From: Collinsella sp.
Lineage (GTDB): Bacteria; Actinomycetota; Coriobacteriia; Coriobacteriales; Coriobacteriaceae
NCBI GenBank assembly: GCA_019419585.1
Contig: DXZQ01000014.1
Coordinates: 6,484-70,483, forward strand
Direction of reading: 5' to 3'
DNA length: 64,000 nt
The translations under genes were made by a program, and so were the position numbers. Position 1 is the stretch's first letter. Each line of letters starts with the position of its first letter. This document shows, one piece after another, positions 36,966 to 43,881 of the stretch. Under the pieces are notes generated by a model. It was not told where the DNA came from. It ran no database searches and saw nothing but the letters and a program-made list of their open reading frames with translations.

Positions 36966-37155
36966 GCTTGTGAGCGGGGACTGGGCGCCGTGGGAGGAGA
37001 TTTTCCAGTGGTACATCATACAGGACCCGTCGTTTGTCATGGATCACACGGGCGAGCCGGTGTTCTACGACGAGGAGCTTGACCTGTACGTCCTTGGGGT
37101 AAATCATCTAGGCACAGCTTGGCGGCTCGTGCCCGCTCCGATAATCCACGACTGA
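36874..37155 (+). CDS. Hypothetical protein of the island
   Basis: 93 residues; GGAGGGG lies 8 bases before ATG 36874. Acidic and aromatic-rich (DWAPWEEIFQWYIIQDPSF), giving a small compact protein similar in feel to phage or conjugative-element accessory proteins, but I recognise no family. It overlaps the preceding gene by 92 bases in another frame, suggesting translational coupling, and is followed by a strong terminator. Confidence 0.65.
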   Translation: MSDYGIKTYADLAETCGNMVLANEMAKRPLELVSGDWAPWEEIFQWYIIQDPSFVMDHTGEPVFYDEELDLYVLGVNHLGTAWRLVPAPIIHD

Positions 37156-37166
37156 AAAGACGCCGA

Positions 37167-37205
37167 AGGGCGCAGCGAAAACAATCGCTGCGCCCTTTAT
37201 TTTTT
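37167..37205 (+). terminator. Rho-independent terminator
   Basis: A perfect 12-bp stem (37167-37178 with 37185-37196) and a run of T with one A (TTTATTTTTT). It ends the two-gene unit upstream. Confidence 0.9.
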
Positions 37206-37229
37206 GCTCCGCGCGCACTCAAGACGCGC

Positions 37230-37373
37230 TTTCTACACGTCGTCACTTTACGCCTGAACTTGTAGAAAATCCTCCGAGAAGATCGCCCCGTTTATGGGGC
37301 TTTTCGAAGCGCTTTCTACAACTGTCGCAATCTTCGACAAATTCAACCCTTGAAACATGCCTTGTTTTCTACA
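37230..37373. repeat. Four TTTCTACA motifs, three direct and one inverted
   Basis: TTTCTACA at 37230-37237, 37313-37320 and 37366-37373; its complement TGTAGAAA at 37261-37268. The first and third extend to GCGCTTTCTACA. The spacing and mixed orientation suggest a protein-binding array, possibly for the excisionase-like or integrase protein encoded next door. Confidence 0.55.
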
Positions 37374-37458
37374 GCGTTTCACGCCATATATCAGGAGAAA
37401 TCGCCTTGGCTCCCTCCGCTATACGCTTCGGGGGCAAAAAAGGCAAAAGGGCATAAGG

Positions 37459-37503
37459 GGGACTGACGCAGCGTGCGCTGCGGTCGGCATAGCCGACAGT
37501 CCC
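37459..37503. other. Predicted three-way-junction structure
   Basis: GGGACT (37459-37464) pairs with AGTCCC (37498-37503); inside lie two adjacent hairpins, CGCAGC-GTGC-GCTGCG and GTCGGC-ATA-GCCGAC. The remaining bases to 37766 show no gene. Confidence 0.45.
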
Positions 37504-37766
37504 ATGCCCAACGCCCGCGTACTTCATACAAATAAACCCACGAGCATCGAGCGAAGCGAGATGCGCACGGGCGAAGGGCATGCGTATGGAGACCCCGTGA
37601 ATCTCGAAATATAGCACTGACTTTTTTCTCCTCATTTATGAACGGATGCAAACAAAAATACTGATTTATCAGGGTTTTCTCGATTTGCTGATGCGCAACG
37701 GTGCGGGTACTCTCGGGTCGAATTGAAATTGCGTTGCAAGCAACGCCGATTGAAAAGGAGGCTCGA

Positions 37767-38009
37767 ATGAGCAAGGAGACAAGTGTTCAGGATGCGTCTG
37801 AGAACCCTGTGTACAGCATGCTCGAAAATGCCATGTTGGTCGTTGACGAAGAGGAGGCAAAGAAGTTTCTTGGGGCAACCAGGCTTTTGCAGTTGATGGT
37901 AGACAGCGGTGATGGCATCGGGCCTGCGCATCTTCGTCACTGCTATGACTCATCTCATCGCTATTACTTTGTAAGCGATCTGCTGTATTGGAACACGAAT
38001 CGTCGCTAG
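37767..38009 (+). CDS. Excisionase-like helix-turn-helix protein
   Basis: 80 residues from ATG 37767 (AAGGAGG 5 bases upstream). The arrangement EEAKKFLGATRLLQLMV followed by GIGPAHLRHCYDSSHRYYFVSDLLYWN matches the winged MerR/AlpA-type helix-turn-helix of excisionases and helix-turn-helix_17 proteins (GP-x-Y-x3-D-W pattern). Its place directly before an integrase is typical of a recombination directionality factor, which fixes the direction of excision. Confidence 0.7.
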   Translation: MSKETSVQDASENPVYSMLENAMLVVDEEEAKKFLGATRLLQLMVDSGDGIGPAHLRHCYDSSHRYYFVSDLLYWNTNRR

Positions 38010-38052
38010 GGTTCTCGAAAGCAATCCCGCGCAGCCCGTACCACTAGCAATT

Positions 38053-38092
38053 ATGTGCCCCGATGCACCAGCGAAGCAGCATCGGGGCACAT
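38053..38092 (+). promoter_or_regulatory. Hairpin in the integrase leader
   Basis: A perfect 14-bp stem (38053-38066 with 38079-38092) with a 12-base loop lies just before the ribosome site AAGGAGAGGAG of the integrase. With no T-run it is more likely a brake on translation or an mRNA-stability hairpin than a terminator. Confidence 0.5.
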
Positions 38093-38107
38093 CCATAAGG
38101 AGAGGAG

Positions 38108-39313
38108 ATGACAAGAGTGCCCACGAGGAAAGACAGCAAGGGGCGCATCCTTCGCCAAGGAGAGGGGCAGCGCCCGAACGGCCAGTACTATTTCAAATTC
38201 AAAGACGTGAAAGGCAAGACGAAGTACAAGTACTCGTGGACGCTTACCACGCACGACCTCCCTCCCAAGGGCAAAAAGTCGGGGCCGTGCCTCCGCGAAA
38301 TCGAGAAGCAGGTGCAACGCGATCTGTTTGACCGCGTTGCACCAAGCGGGATGACCGTTCTCGAATTGGTTGAAAAGTACGTCGCGACCAAGACGGCGGT
38401 GCGCCCGACTACGCGCGCGGGCTATAAGACGGTTATGAGCTTTCTCGCCAAGGACGAGTTCGGAAGCAGGAAGATCGGCGATGTAACGACGCTCGACGCG
38501 AAGAATTGGCTCATCTATCTTCAAGGCGAACTCGGGAAAAGCTACAGCGCGATTCATTGCATTCGAGGAATGCTTCGCCCAGCTTTCCAGCTAGCGGAGG
38601 AAGACGACCTCATCAGGCGCAACCCGTTCAACTTCGAGCTTGCCACCGTACTCGTCAATGACTCCATTGCGCGCGAGGCCTTGTCCCCACAGGACGAGCG
38701 CAGGTTCCTCGATTTCATCAAGGGAGATAAGCATTACTCGCGATATTATGAAGCGTTCTACATCCTCTTCAACACGGGGCTGCGCATCTCGGAGTTCTGC
38801 GGCCTCACAAAATCTGACCTCGACTTCGAAAACGGAAGCATCCGCGTCAACAAGCAGCTGCAGAGGGGCAGCGATATGAGGTACTACATCGAACGCCCCA
38901 AAACGAAAAGCGGCGAGCGATACGTACCCATGTCCGAGGAAGTCAAAGAATGCTTCAAGGCAATCCTTCAAAAACGTGCCAACCCACCTGTCGAGCCCGT
39001 CGTTAACGGAGTGAGCGGATTCCTGCTTCTAGACAAAAACGACATGCCGAAGGTTGCGATGCACTGGGAGAAGTACTTCCAGCTCTCCCTCCGCAAGCAC
39101 AATAGCATCTACAAGAAGGGGCTTCCCAAGATTACCCCGCATGTATGCCGACACACGTTCTGCTCCAAGATGGCTCGCAAGGGGATGGACCCCGCGAAGC
39201 TCAAGTACATCATGGGGCACTCGGACATTAGCGTGACATACAACACGTACACCCACCTTGGATTCGAGGACGTGAGGGGCGACATGCTCCGCATGACGGA
39301 TGGTGCCGCGTAA
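38108..39313 (+). CDS. int: Tyrosine recombinase integrase (Tn916 type)
   Basis: Catalyses integration and excision by cutting at the attachment core. 401 residues; strong ribosome site upstream. N-terminal arm-binding domain of the Tn916 Int type (RPNGQYYFKFKD), central SAM-like core-binding domain (~75-165), then the catalytic domain: Arg in NTGLRISEFCGL, His-x-x-Arg in TPHVCRHTFCSKM, His in MGHSD, and nucleophile Tyr in SVTYNTYTHLG. It lies 172 bases from the right attachment site. Confidence 0.95.
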   Translation: MTRVPTRKDSKGRILRQGEGQRPNGQYYFKFKDVKGKTKYKYSWTLTTHDLPPKGKKSGPCLREIEKQVQRDLFDRVAPSGMTVLELVEKYVATKTAVRPTTRAGYKTVMSFLAKDEFGSRKIGDVTTLDAKNWLIYLQGELGKSYSAIHCIRGMLRPAFQLAEEDDLIRRNPFNFELATVLVNDSIAREALSPQDERRFLDFIKGDKHYSRYYEAFYILFNTGLRISEFCGLTKSDLDFENGSIRVNKQLQRGSDMRYYIERPKTKSGERYVPMSEEVKECFKAILQKRANPPVEPVVNGVSGFLLLDKNDMPKVAMHWEKYFQLSLRKHNSIYKKGLPKITPHVCRHTFCSKMARKGMDPAKLKYIMGHSDISVTYNTYTHLGFEDVRGDMLRMTDGAA

Positions 39314-39328
39314 GCTAAAGTGTACGAA

Positions 39329-39365
39329 GTTGTAAATCCGCGAGGTTTACAACCGAATTTACAAC
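39329..39365. repeat. Putative arm-type integrase binding sites
   Basis: Three copies of a 9-base motif: GTTGTAAAT at 39329-39337 and, inverted, GTTTACAAC at 39345-39353 and ATTTACAAC at 39357-39365. They lie between int and the core site, where the N-terminal domain of Tn916-type integrases usually binds. Confidence 0.6.
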
Positions 39366-39485
39366 TTTTGCGGCGGAAAATATCCGCTCATACACGAGTC
39401 GATTCGGGATTCCGCGACTGGGCGATGACATACGAACAACATTTATCACCTGCGGAAATCCTGATATATGAGAGGAAGTCCAAGG

Positions 39486-39932
39486 ATGCACAGAATCATG
39501 TTCGTATGCCATGGGAATATCTGCCGCTCGACGATGGCTGAGTCGGTGTTTACCGAGCTCGTGCGCCGCGCTGGGCGCGAGGCGGAGTTTGTCATCGATT
39601 CCGCAGCGACCTCAACTGAGGAGATCGGCAACCCGCCGCATCATGGCACGGTCGCCAAGCTGCGCGAAGTCGGGATTCCCGTCGTTGCGCACCGTGCCCG
39701 CCAGGCGCGTCGAGCAGAGTATGGCAACTGGGACCACATTGTCTATATGGATGCTGAGAACACGCGTGGCCTGCGTCGCATCTTTGGCGACGACCCCGAC
39801 GGCAAGATTACGCGCTTGCTCGATTGGACCGGGCGCCCCGGCGACGTGGCCGATCCCTGGTACACCGGCAATTTCGATGCCACCTACCGCGACGTGCTCG
39901 CCGGTTGCGCCGCTATGCTCGAGCAGCTGTAG
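39486..39932 (+). CDS. Low-molecular-weight protein-tyrosine phosphatase, 5' end replaced by the island
   Basis: 148 residues. P-loop VCHGNICRS (residues 7-15) with nucleophile Cys and Arg is complete, and the general-acid Asp is in VADPWYTGNFDATY. The first 12 codons come from the island, the rest is host DNA. ATG 39486 follows GAGGAAG. The enzyme should stay active, but expression now depends on element DNA or read-through from int. Confidence 0.92.
   Translation: MHRIMFVCHGNICRSTMAESVFTELVRRAGREAEFVIDSAATSTEEIGNPPHHGTVAKLREVGIPVVAHRARQARRAEYGNWDHIVYMDAENTRGLRRIFGDDPDGKITRLLDWTGRPGDVADPWYTGNFDATYRDVLAGCAAMLEQL
39510..39520. other. Right attachment core of the integrated element
   Basis: CATGGGAATAT, matching 29207-29217. 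Host phosphatase codons resume at 39521 with CTGCCGCTCG. Confidence 0.8.
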
Positions 39933-40000
39933 GAAAGCGAGGTCGCAGGCCACGCCTTCGGCGCGAAACGAGCGTGGATAATCTCCCGCATGAAAAATGA

Positions 40001-40060
40001 GCGTGGATTTTCTCCCACTTTGAGCATTCAAGTGCGCTCTAAACGGGAGAAAATCCACGC
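40001..40060. terminator. Hairpin between convergent genes
   Basis: A perfect 16-bp stem, GCGTGGATTTTCTCCC with its complement (40001-40016, 40045-40060). A near copy of the left arm lies at 39972-39987. It sits between the convergent phosphatase and the next gene, so it may end transcription from both sides. Confidence 0.55.
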
Positions 40061-40064
40061 CCAC

Positions 40065-40394
40065 CTATTCGTCGACGATCTCGGCAAGCCAGACGTTGAG
40101 GGTGTCGACCTCGGGGCAGCAGAACTTTGCCGTACCAGGCTCGTTGCCAGGCACGGTTCCGCCATAGCGCAGGATATCGATATAGGGAAAGCCCACATGA
40201 CAGGCCATGGCGCACATCTTGCCGCGGTCTCGGTCGAAGTCAAAAACGTCGCCCGGCTTGTGACCATGGTGGCAGCGGCACGCACCTAGCTGGTCCACGC
40301 AGCTCACGCGGATACGCGGACGCTTGCCACGCGGCGCGCCGAGCGGCTTGTTCTCGCCCGCAGGCTTGACGCCGCCCTCGCCAGCATTACTCAT
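40065..40394 (-). CDS. Small Cys-rich protein, TIGR04076-like
   Basis: 109 residues with Cys positions in SCVDQLGACRCHHGHKPGD, KMCAMACHVGF and KFCCPEVDT, a pattern like the TIGR04076 family of unknown function found in anaerobes. The first ~25 residues are basic and flexible. The start ATG lies within the last codons of pdxY (ATGAGTAATG), so the two genes overlap by 8 bases and are coupled. No function can be given. Confidence 0.7.
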   Translation of the reverse strand: MSNAGEGGVKPAGENKPLGAPRGKRPRIRVSCVDQLGACRCHHGHKPGDVFDFDRDRGKMCAMACHVGFPYIDILRYGGTVPGNEPGTAKFCCPEVDTLNVWLAEIVDE

Positions 40395-41211
40395 GGTCCA
40401 TCACGTCCAAGCAGGCCTCGATGGGCAGGCCGGCCGACTTGTCCTCTTGATCGGCATTGCGCTCGATAAGCTCAGCCACCACACGCATGGCATCGAACGT
40501 CGCGCGCTGCAGACTCCAGCCTGCCATAACGCGGCCGACGAGCACCGCCGAGAACGTGTCGCCCGTGCCCGGGAAATAGACCGGAATGAGCTCAAAGGGA
40601 ATCGTAAAGTACTCCCCCGCCACATGGTCGTAACCGATAACCGCGTTCGTGCCATTGACTACGGCGCTCGTAATGACCACCGACTTGGCACCCAGCTCAC
40701 GCACGGCGTTCACAAGAACGCGAGCCTCGTCGGGCGTGATTTGCTCTGCAATAGGCGTATCGGTGAGCAGACAGGCCTCAGTGTAATTGGGAACCGCGTA
40801 ATCGGCGCACTCGAGCAGGTGCCTCATGAGACCGATCGTGGACTCGGGCACACCGGCATAGAGCTTGCCGTTGTCGCCCATGATGGGATCGACGAACACC
40901 TTGGTGCCCTTTTGCGCACGGCGGTGGCAAAAGTCCGAGATGATGCGCGTCTCTTCCTCGGTCACGATAAAGCCGGTCGAGATGGCGTCGAACTCAAAGC
41001 CGAGCTCCTCCCAGATAGCGAGGCTTTGACGCACGTACTCGGTGGTGTCGTGGATGTAGAACTTGGGGTAGTTGAGCGTGTCAGAAACGAGCGCCGTCGG
41101 CAGGTTGTGGATACGGTAGCCCATGTGCGACAGCACCGGCAGCATGGCGGAAAGCGCGACCTTGCCGTAACCGCACATATCGTTAACCAGCAGCAGCTGA
41201 GTATTCTTCAT
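40387..41211 (-). CDS. pdxY: Pyridoxamine/pyridoxal kinase
   Basis: Salvages vitamin B6 by phosphorylating pyridoxal or pyridoxamine. 274 residues of the ribokinase-like PdxK/PdxY fold: the C-terminal anion-hole motif FPGTGDTFSAVL with the catalytic Asp, and the mid-domain VFVDPIMGDNGKLYAG (core DPIMGDNGKLY), are diagnostic. The Cys-rich protein gene follows with 8-base overlap. Whether it prefers pyridoxal or pyridoxamine cannot be told by eye. Confidence 0.9.
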   Translation of the reverse strand: MKNTQLLLVNDMCGYGKVALSAMLPVLSHMGYRIHNLPTALVSDTLNYPKFYIHDTTEYVRQSLAIWEELGFEFDAISTGFIVTEEETRIISDFCHRRAQKGTKVFVDPIMGDNGKLYAGVPESTIGLMRHLLECADYAVPNYTEACLLTDTPIAEQITPDEARVLVNAVRELGAKSVVITSAVVNGTNAVIGYDHVAGEYFTIPFELIPVYFPGTGDTFSAVLVGRVMAGWSLQRATFDAMRVVAELIERNADQEDKSAGLPIEACLDVMDHE

Positions 41212-41350
41212 GAGGGTCTCCCTTGTTTCGGGCGCGGCGCGGCAGCGCCACAGTGCGACTAAGTGTAGCGCAGGGGACGTTGTGAACGGGCGCTGGCACC
41301 GCAGAGGACGAATTGTTGCGGAAAGGTTACGGGAAGGAGGAAGTTAGTCG

Positions 41351-41396
41351 TTGGGGACGTTCTTAAATGACTAGTCGACACAAGGAGTGTCCCCAA
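41351..41396. repeat. Imperfect GGGGAC hairpin in the pdxY-marR gap
   Basis: TTGGGGAC pairs with GTCCCCAA, with further pairs TTCTT/AAGGA. A related piece, AAGGAACGTCCCTAAGTGCC, follows at about 41409-41428. The rest of the gap holds the marR promoter. Confidence 0.5.
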
Positions 41397-41453
41397 ATGC
41401 CGGCACATAAGGAACGTCCCTAAGTGCCGCTCGAACATAATAAGTTTGGTACC

Positions 41454-41516
41454 TTGACATTTATTTACCGTGCTCCTAAATTGGTTAGGCACAAAACAAT
41501 TCCACTACCTAACTAA
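41454..41516 (+). promoter_or_regulatory. marR-ABC exporter promoter and operator
   Basis: Perfect -35 TTGACA (41454-41459), 17-base spacer, -10 TAAATT (41477-41482). An inverted repeat TTGGTTAGG (41481-41489) / CCTAACTAA (41508-41516), one mismatch, overlaps the -10 and transcription start, fitting autorepression by the MarR protein. Confidence 0.8.
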
Positions 41517-41537
41517 AGAAAGGAGCAACACTAATTC

Positions 41538-42044
41538 ATGTGCGATGAACCTCTTAACCTTTGTTCGCACGAGCCCGGCGGCGACCCCTCGCAGCCGGCA
41601 GACCAGCCGCCCGCGATGAGCGAGCAGGATAAGCTTGCCAAGCGCATCCTCAATGGCCTGGGCTTTTGCGGCCATTACATGCATTTTCATGGCGGAGGCG
41701 TGTCCGGCAAGGCACCCATCATCTGCCTGCTGGCCAAGCAACCCGGCGGCGAGATGTCGCAGCAGGAACTCGGCATGCACTTTGACCTCAAGCCGGGGTC
41801 GCTTTCCGAGATCCTGTCCAAGCTCGAGCTCAACGGCCTCATCGAGCGCAGCCGTAACCCCAAGGATCGACGGCAGCTCACCATTCGCCTGACCGAAACC
41901 GGCCGGGAAAACGCCCGCATCGACCAGGCGGCCCGCATTCGCTTTAGAGAGCAGGCCTTTAGCGCACTCACCCACGACGAGCGCGAGCAGCTCGCCGAAA
42001 TGCTCGAGAAAATCCGCAAAACCTGGGAGGAACTGGATGATTAA
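41538..42044 (+). CDS. MarR-family regulator
   Basis: 168 residues; AAAGGAG precedes the ATG. Winged helix-turn-helix: GGEMSQQELGMHFDLKPGSLSEILSKLELNGLI (core QQELGMHFDLKPGSLSEIL), then wing RNPKDRRQLTIRLTETG. The first ~30 residues are a Pro/Ser/Cys-containing extension. Its last codons overlap the following ABC gene by 8 bases, so it controls the exporter in cis. Such regulators respond to small molecules such as antimicrobials or bile compounds; the ligand here is unknown. Confidence 0.92.
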   Translation: MCDEPLNLCSHEPGGDPSQPADQPPAMSEQDKLAKRILNGLGFCGHYMHFHGGGVSGKAPIICLLAKQPGGEMSQQELGMHFDLKPGSLSEILSKLELNGLIERSRNPKDRRQLTIRLTETGRENARIDQAARIRFREQAFSALTHDEREQLAEMLEKIRKTWEELDD

Positions 42045-43881
42045 AACCCTCATGGGAAGCATCCGCGACTATATGAAAGTCACCGTTGCCACGCCGCTGC
42101 TCGTGCTTGGCGAGGTGCTCTGCGAGATGCTGATTCCATTTATCACCGCCAACCTGATCGACGCCATCAAAGACGGCGCCACCGTAGCCGAGATGCTTCC
42201 CACCGCAGGCTTTTTGGTGCTCATCGCGCTGACGTCACTTGCTTTTGGCGCCGCTGCCGGCGTTACCTGCAGCCATGCGAGCTGCGGCTTCGCCAAGAAC
42301 CTGCGTCACGACCTGTTCTACAAGATCCAGACGTTCAGCTTTGCCAACATCGATGATTTCTCGAGCTCCTCACTCGTCACGCGCCTGACCACCGACATCA
42401 ACAACGTGCAGCAGGCCTTTATGATGATCATCCGTATCGCCGTGCGCGCGCCGCTGGTATTGATCTTCGCCTTTACCATGGCATTTATCATGGGCGGCAG
42501 CGTTGCCATGGTCTACTTGATCATCATTCCGCTGCTGGGCTTTGGGCTGTTCTTTATCATCTTTAAGGTGCGCCCCATCTTCTCGCGCGTGTTCCACAAG
42601 TACGACGCCCTTAACGAGTCCGTCGAGGAAAACGTCACCGGCATGCGCGTAGTCAAGAGCTACGTGCGCGAAGACTTTGAGAAGGAGAAGTTCGCGACCG
42701 CCGCGCGCGACGTCCAGATGGACTTCACCCGCGCCGAGAAGCTGCTCGCCTTTAACAACCCCATGATGAACATCTGCGTCAACGGCGCGTTTGTCGTCAT
42801 CATCTACCTGGGCTCCAAGCTCATCATCACGAGCCAGGGCACGCTGTTCGACGTGGGCCAGCTCTCCTCGACCTTTACCTATGGTTTCCAGATCCTCATG
42901 AGCCTGATGCAGCTGTCGATGATCTTTGTCATGGTGACCATGGCCGACGAATCGGCACACCGCATTGCCGAGGTGCTGGCCGCCGAGCCCACGATCGCCA
43001 ATCCCGCCGAGCCCGTGCTCGAGGTTGCCGACGGTTCCATCGACTTTGACCACGTGAGCTTTAAGTATTCCAAGCATGCGAAGCGCCAGGCGCTCGACGA
43101 TATCGACCTGCACATTACGAGCGGCGAGACCATCGGCATCATCGGCGGCACCGGCTCGGCCAAGTCCACGCTCGTTAACCTCATCGCCCGCCTGTACGAC
43201 ACCACCGAAGGCGCTGTGCGCGTGGGCGGCGTGGACGTGCGCGACTACGACCTGGACGCGCTGCGTCACCAGGTCGCCATGGTGCTGCAGAAAAACGTAC
43301 TGTTTAGCGGCACCATCGCCGAGAACCTGCGTTGGGGCGACCCGAACGCCACCGACGAGGAAGTCCGCGAGGCAGCGCATCTGGCCTGCGCCGACGAGTT
43401 TGTCGACGGTTTCCCCAAGGGCTACGACACCTGGATCGAACAGGGCGGCTCTAATGTTTCGGGCGGTCAGAAGCAGCGCCTGTGCATTGCACGCGCCCTG
43501 CTGCGTCGCCCCAAGATCTTGATCCTGGACGACTCCACCAGCGCCGTCGACACCAAGACCGACGCAAAGATCCGCGCAGGACTGGCAAGCTATCTGCCCA
43601 ACACGACCAAGCTCATCATCGCCCAGCGCATCAGCTCCGTGCAGGACGCAGACCGTATCATCGTCATGGAGGGCGGCCGTATCGCGCAGATCGGCAACCA
43701 TGACGAGCTGCTTAAGACGAGCGAGATCTACCGCGAGACCTTTACCTCGCAAAACAAGATGTCTGCCGAAGGTACGCAAGACGCCGACGACGTCTCTGGC
43801 GACGCGAACACGGCGGCAGACAACACCGACATGACCGCAACGCAAGCTCAGACCCAGGAAGGAGGCGAGGCACATGAGTAA
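42037..43881 (+). CDS. Heterodimeric ABC exporter, subunit with degenerate ATPase site
   Basis: 614 residues: six-helix exporter membrane domain (to ~330), then the nucleotide domain. Walker A is GGTGSAKSTLVN (Ala before Lys where Gly is usual), signature NVSGGQKQRLCIARAL is canonical, Walker B ends ILDDSTSAVD with Asp where the catalytic Glu should be. This degeneracy is typical of one partner of heterodimeric exporters. C-terminal ~40 residues are acidic and Thr/Asp-rich. Overlaps the next gene by 8 bases. Confidence 0.94.
   Translation: MIKTLMGSIRDYMKVTVATPLLVLGEVLCEMLIPFITANLIDAIKDGATVAEMLPTAGFLVLIALTSLAFGAAAGVTCSHASCGFAKNLRHDLFYKIQTFSFANIDDFSSSSLVTRLTTDINNVQQAFMMIIRIAVRAPLVLIFAFTMAFIMGGSVAMVYLIIIPLLGFGLFFIIFKVRPIFSRVFHKYDALNESVEENVTGMRVVKSYVREDFEKEKFATAARDVQMDFTRAEKLLAFNNPMMNICVNGAFVVIIYLGSKLIITSQGTLFDVGQLSSTFTYGFQILMSLMQLSMIFVMVTMADESAHRIAEVLAAEPTIANPAEPVLEVADGSIDFDHVSFKYSKHAKRQALDDIDLHITSGETIGIIGGTGSAKSTLVNLIARLYDTTEGAVRVGGVDVRDYDLDALRHQVAMVLQKNVLFSGTIAENLRWGDPNATDEEVREAAHLACADEFVDGFPKGYDTWIEQGGSNVSGGQKQRLCIARALLRRPKILILDDSTSAVDTKTDAKIRAGLASYLPNTTKLIIAQRISSVQDADRIIVMEGGRIAQIGNHDELLKTSEIYRETFTSQNKMSAEGTQDADDVSGDANTAADNTDMTATQAQTQEGGEAHE

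Larger units (their letters stand above)
29207..39520. mobile_element. 10.3-kb integrative element inserted in a tyrosine phosphatase gene
   Basis: Bounded by 11-bp direct repeats inside the phosphatase P-loop codons. Right end: Tn916-type integrase (38108-39313), excisionase-like gene and putative arm-type sites. Left end: XRE regulator on the opposite strand. Between them lie surface and secreted protein genes, all plus strand. No relaxase, coupling protein, replication or phage structural gene is seen, so it is a non-conjugative island that would need help to move between cells. Confidence 0.85.

Noticed and set aside
37369..37635. 88-codon minus-strand frame in the island
   Set aside because: No ribosome site and it crosses the structured region; composition is unlike the real genes.
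39443..39470. Promoter TTATCA-16-TATATG for the rebuilt phosphatase
   Set aside because: The transcript would start at or inside the ribosome site, so it is not a convincing promoter.
29207..39520. Prophage or conjugative element
   Set aside because: No terminase, portal, capsid, relaxase, coupling ATPase or type IV secretion gene is encoded; only integrase, excisionase-like and cargo genes.
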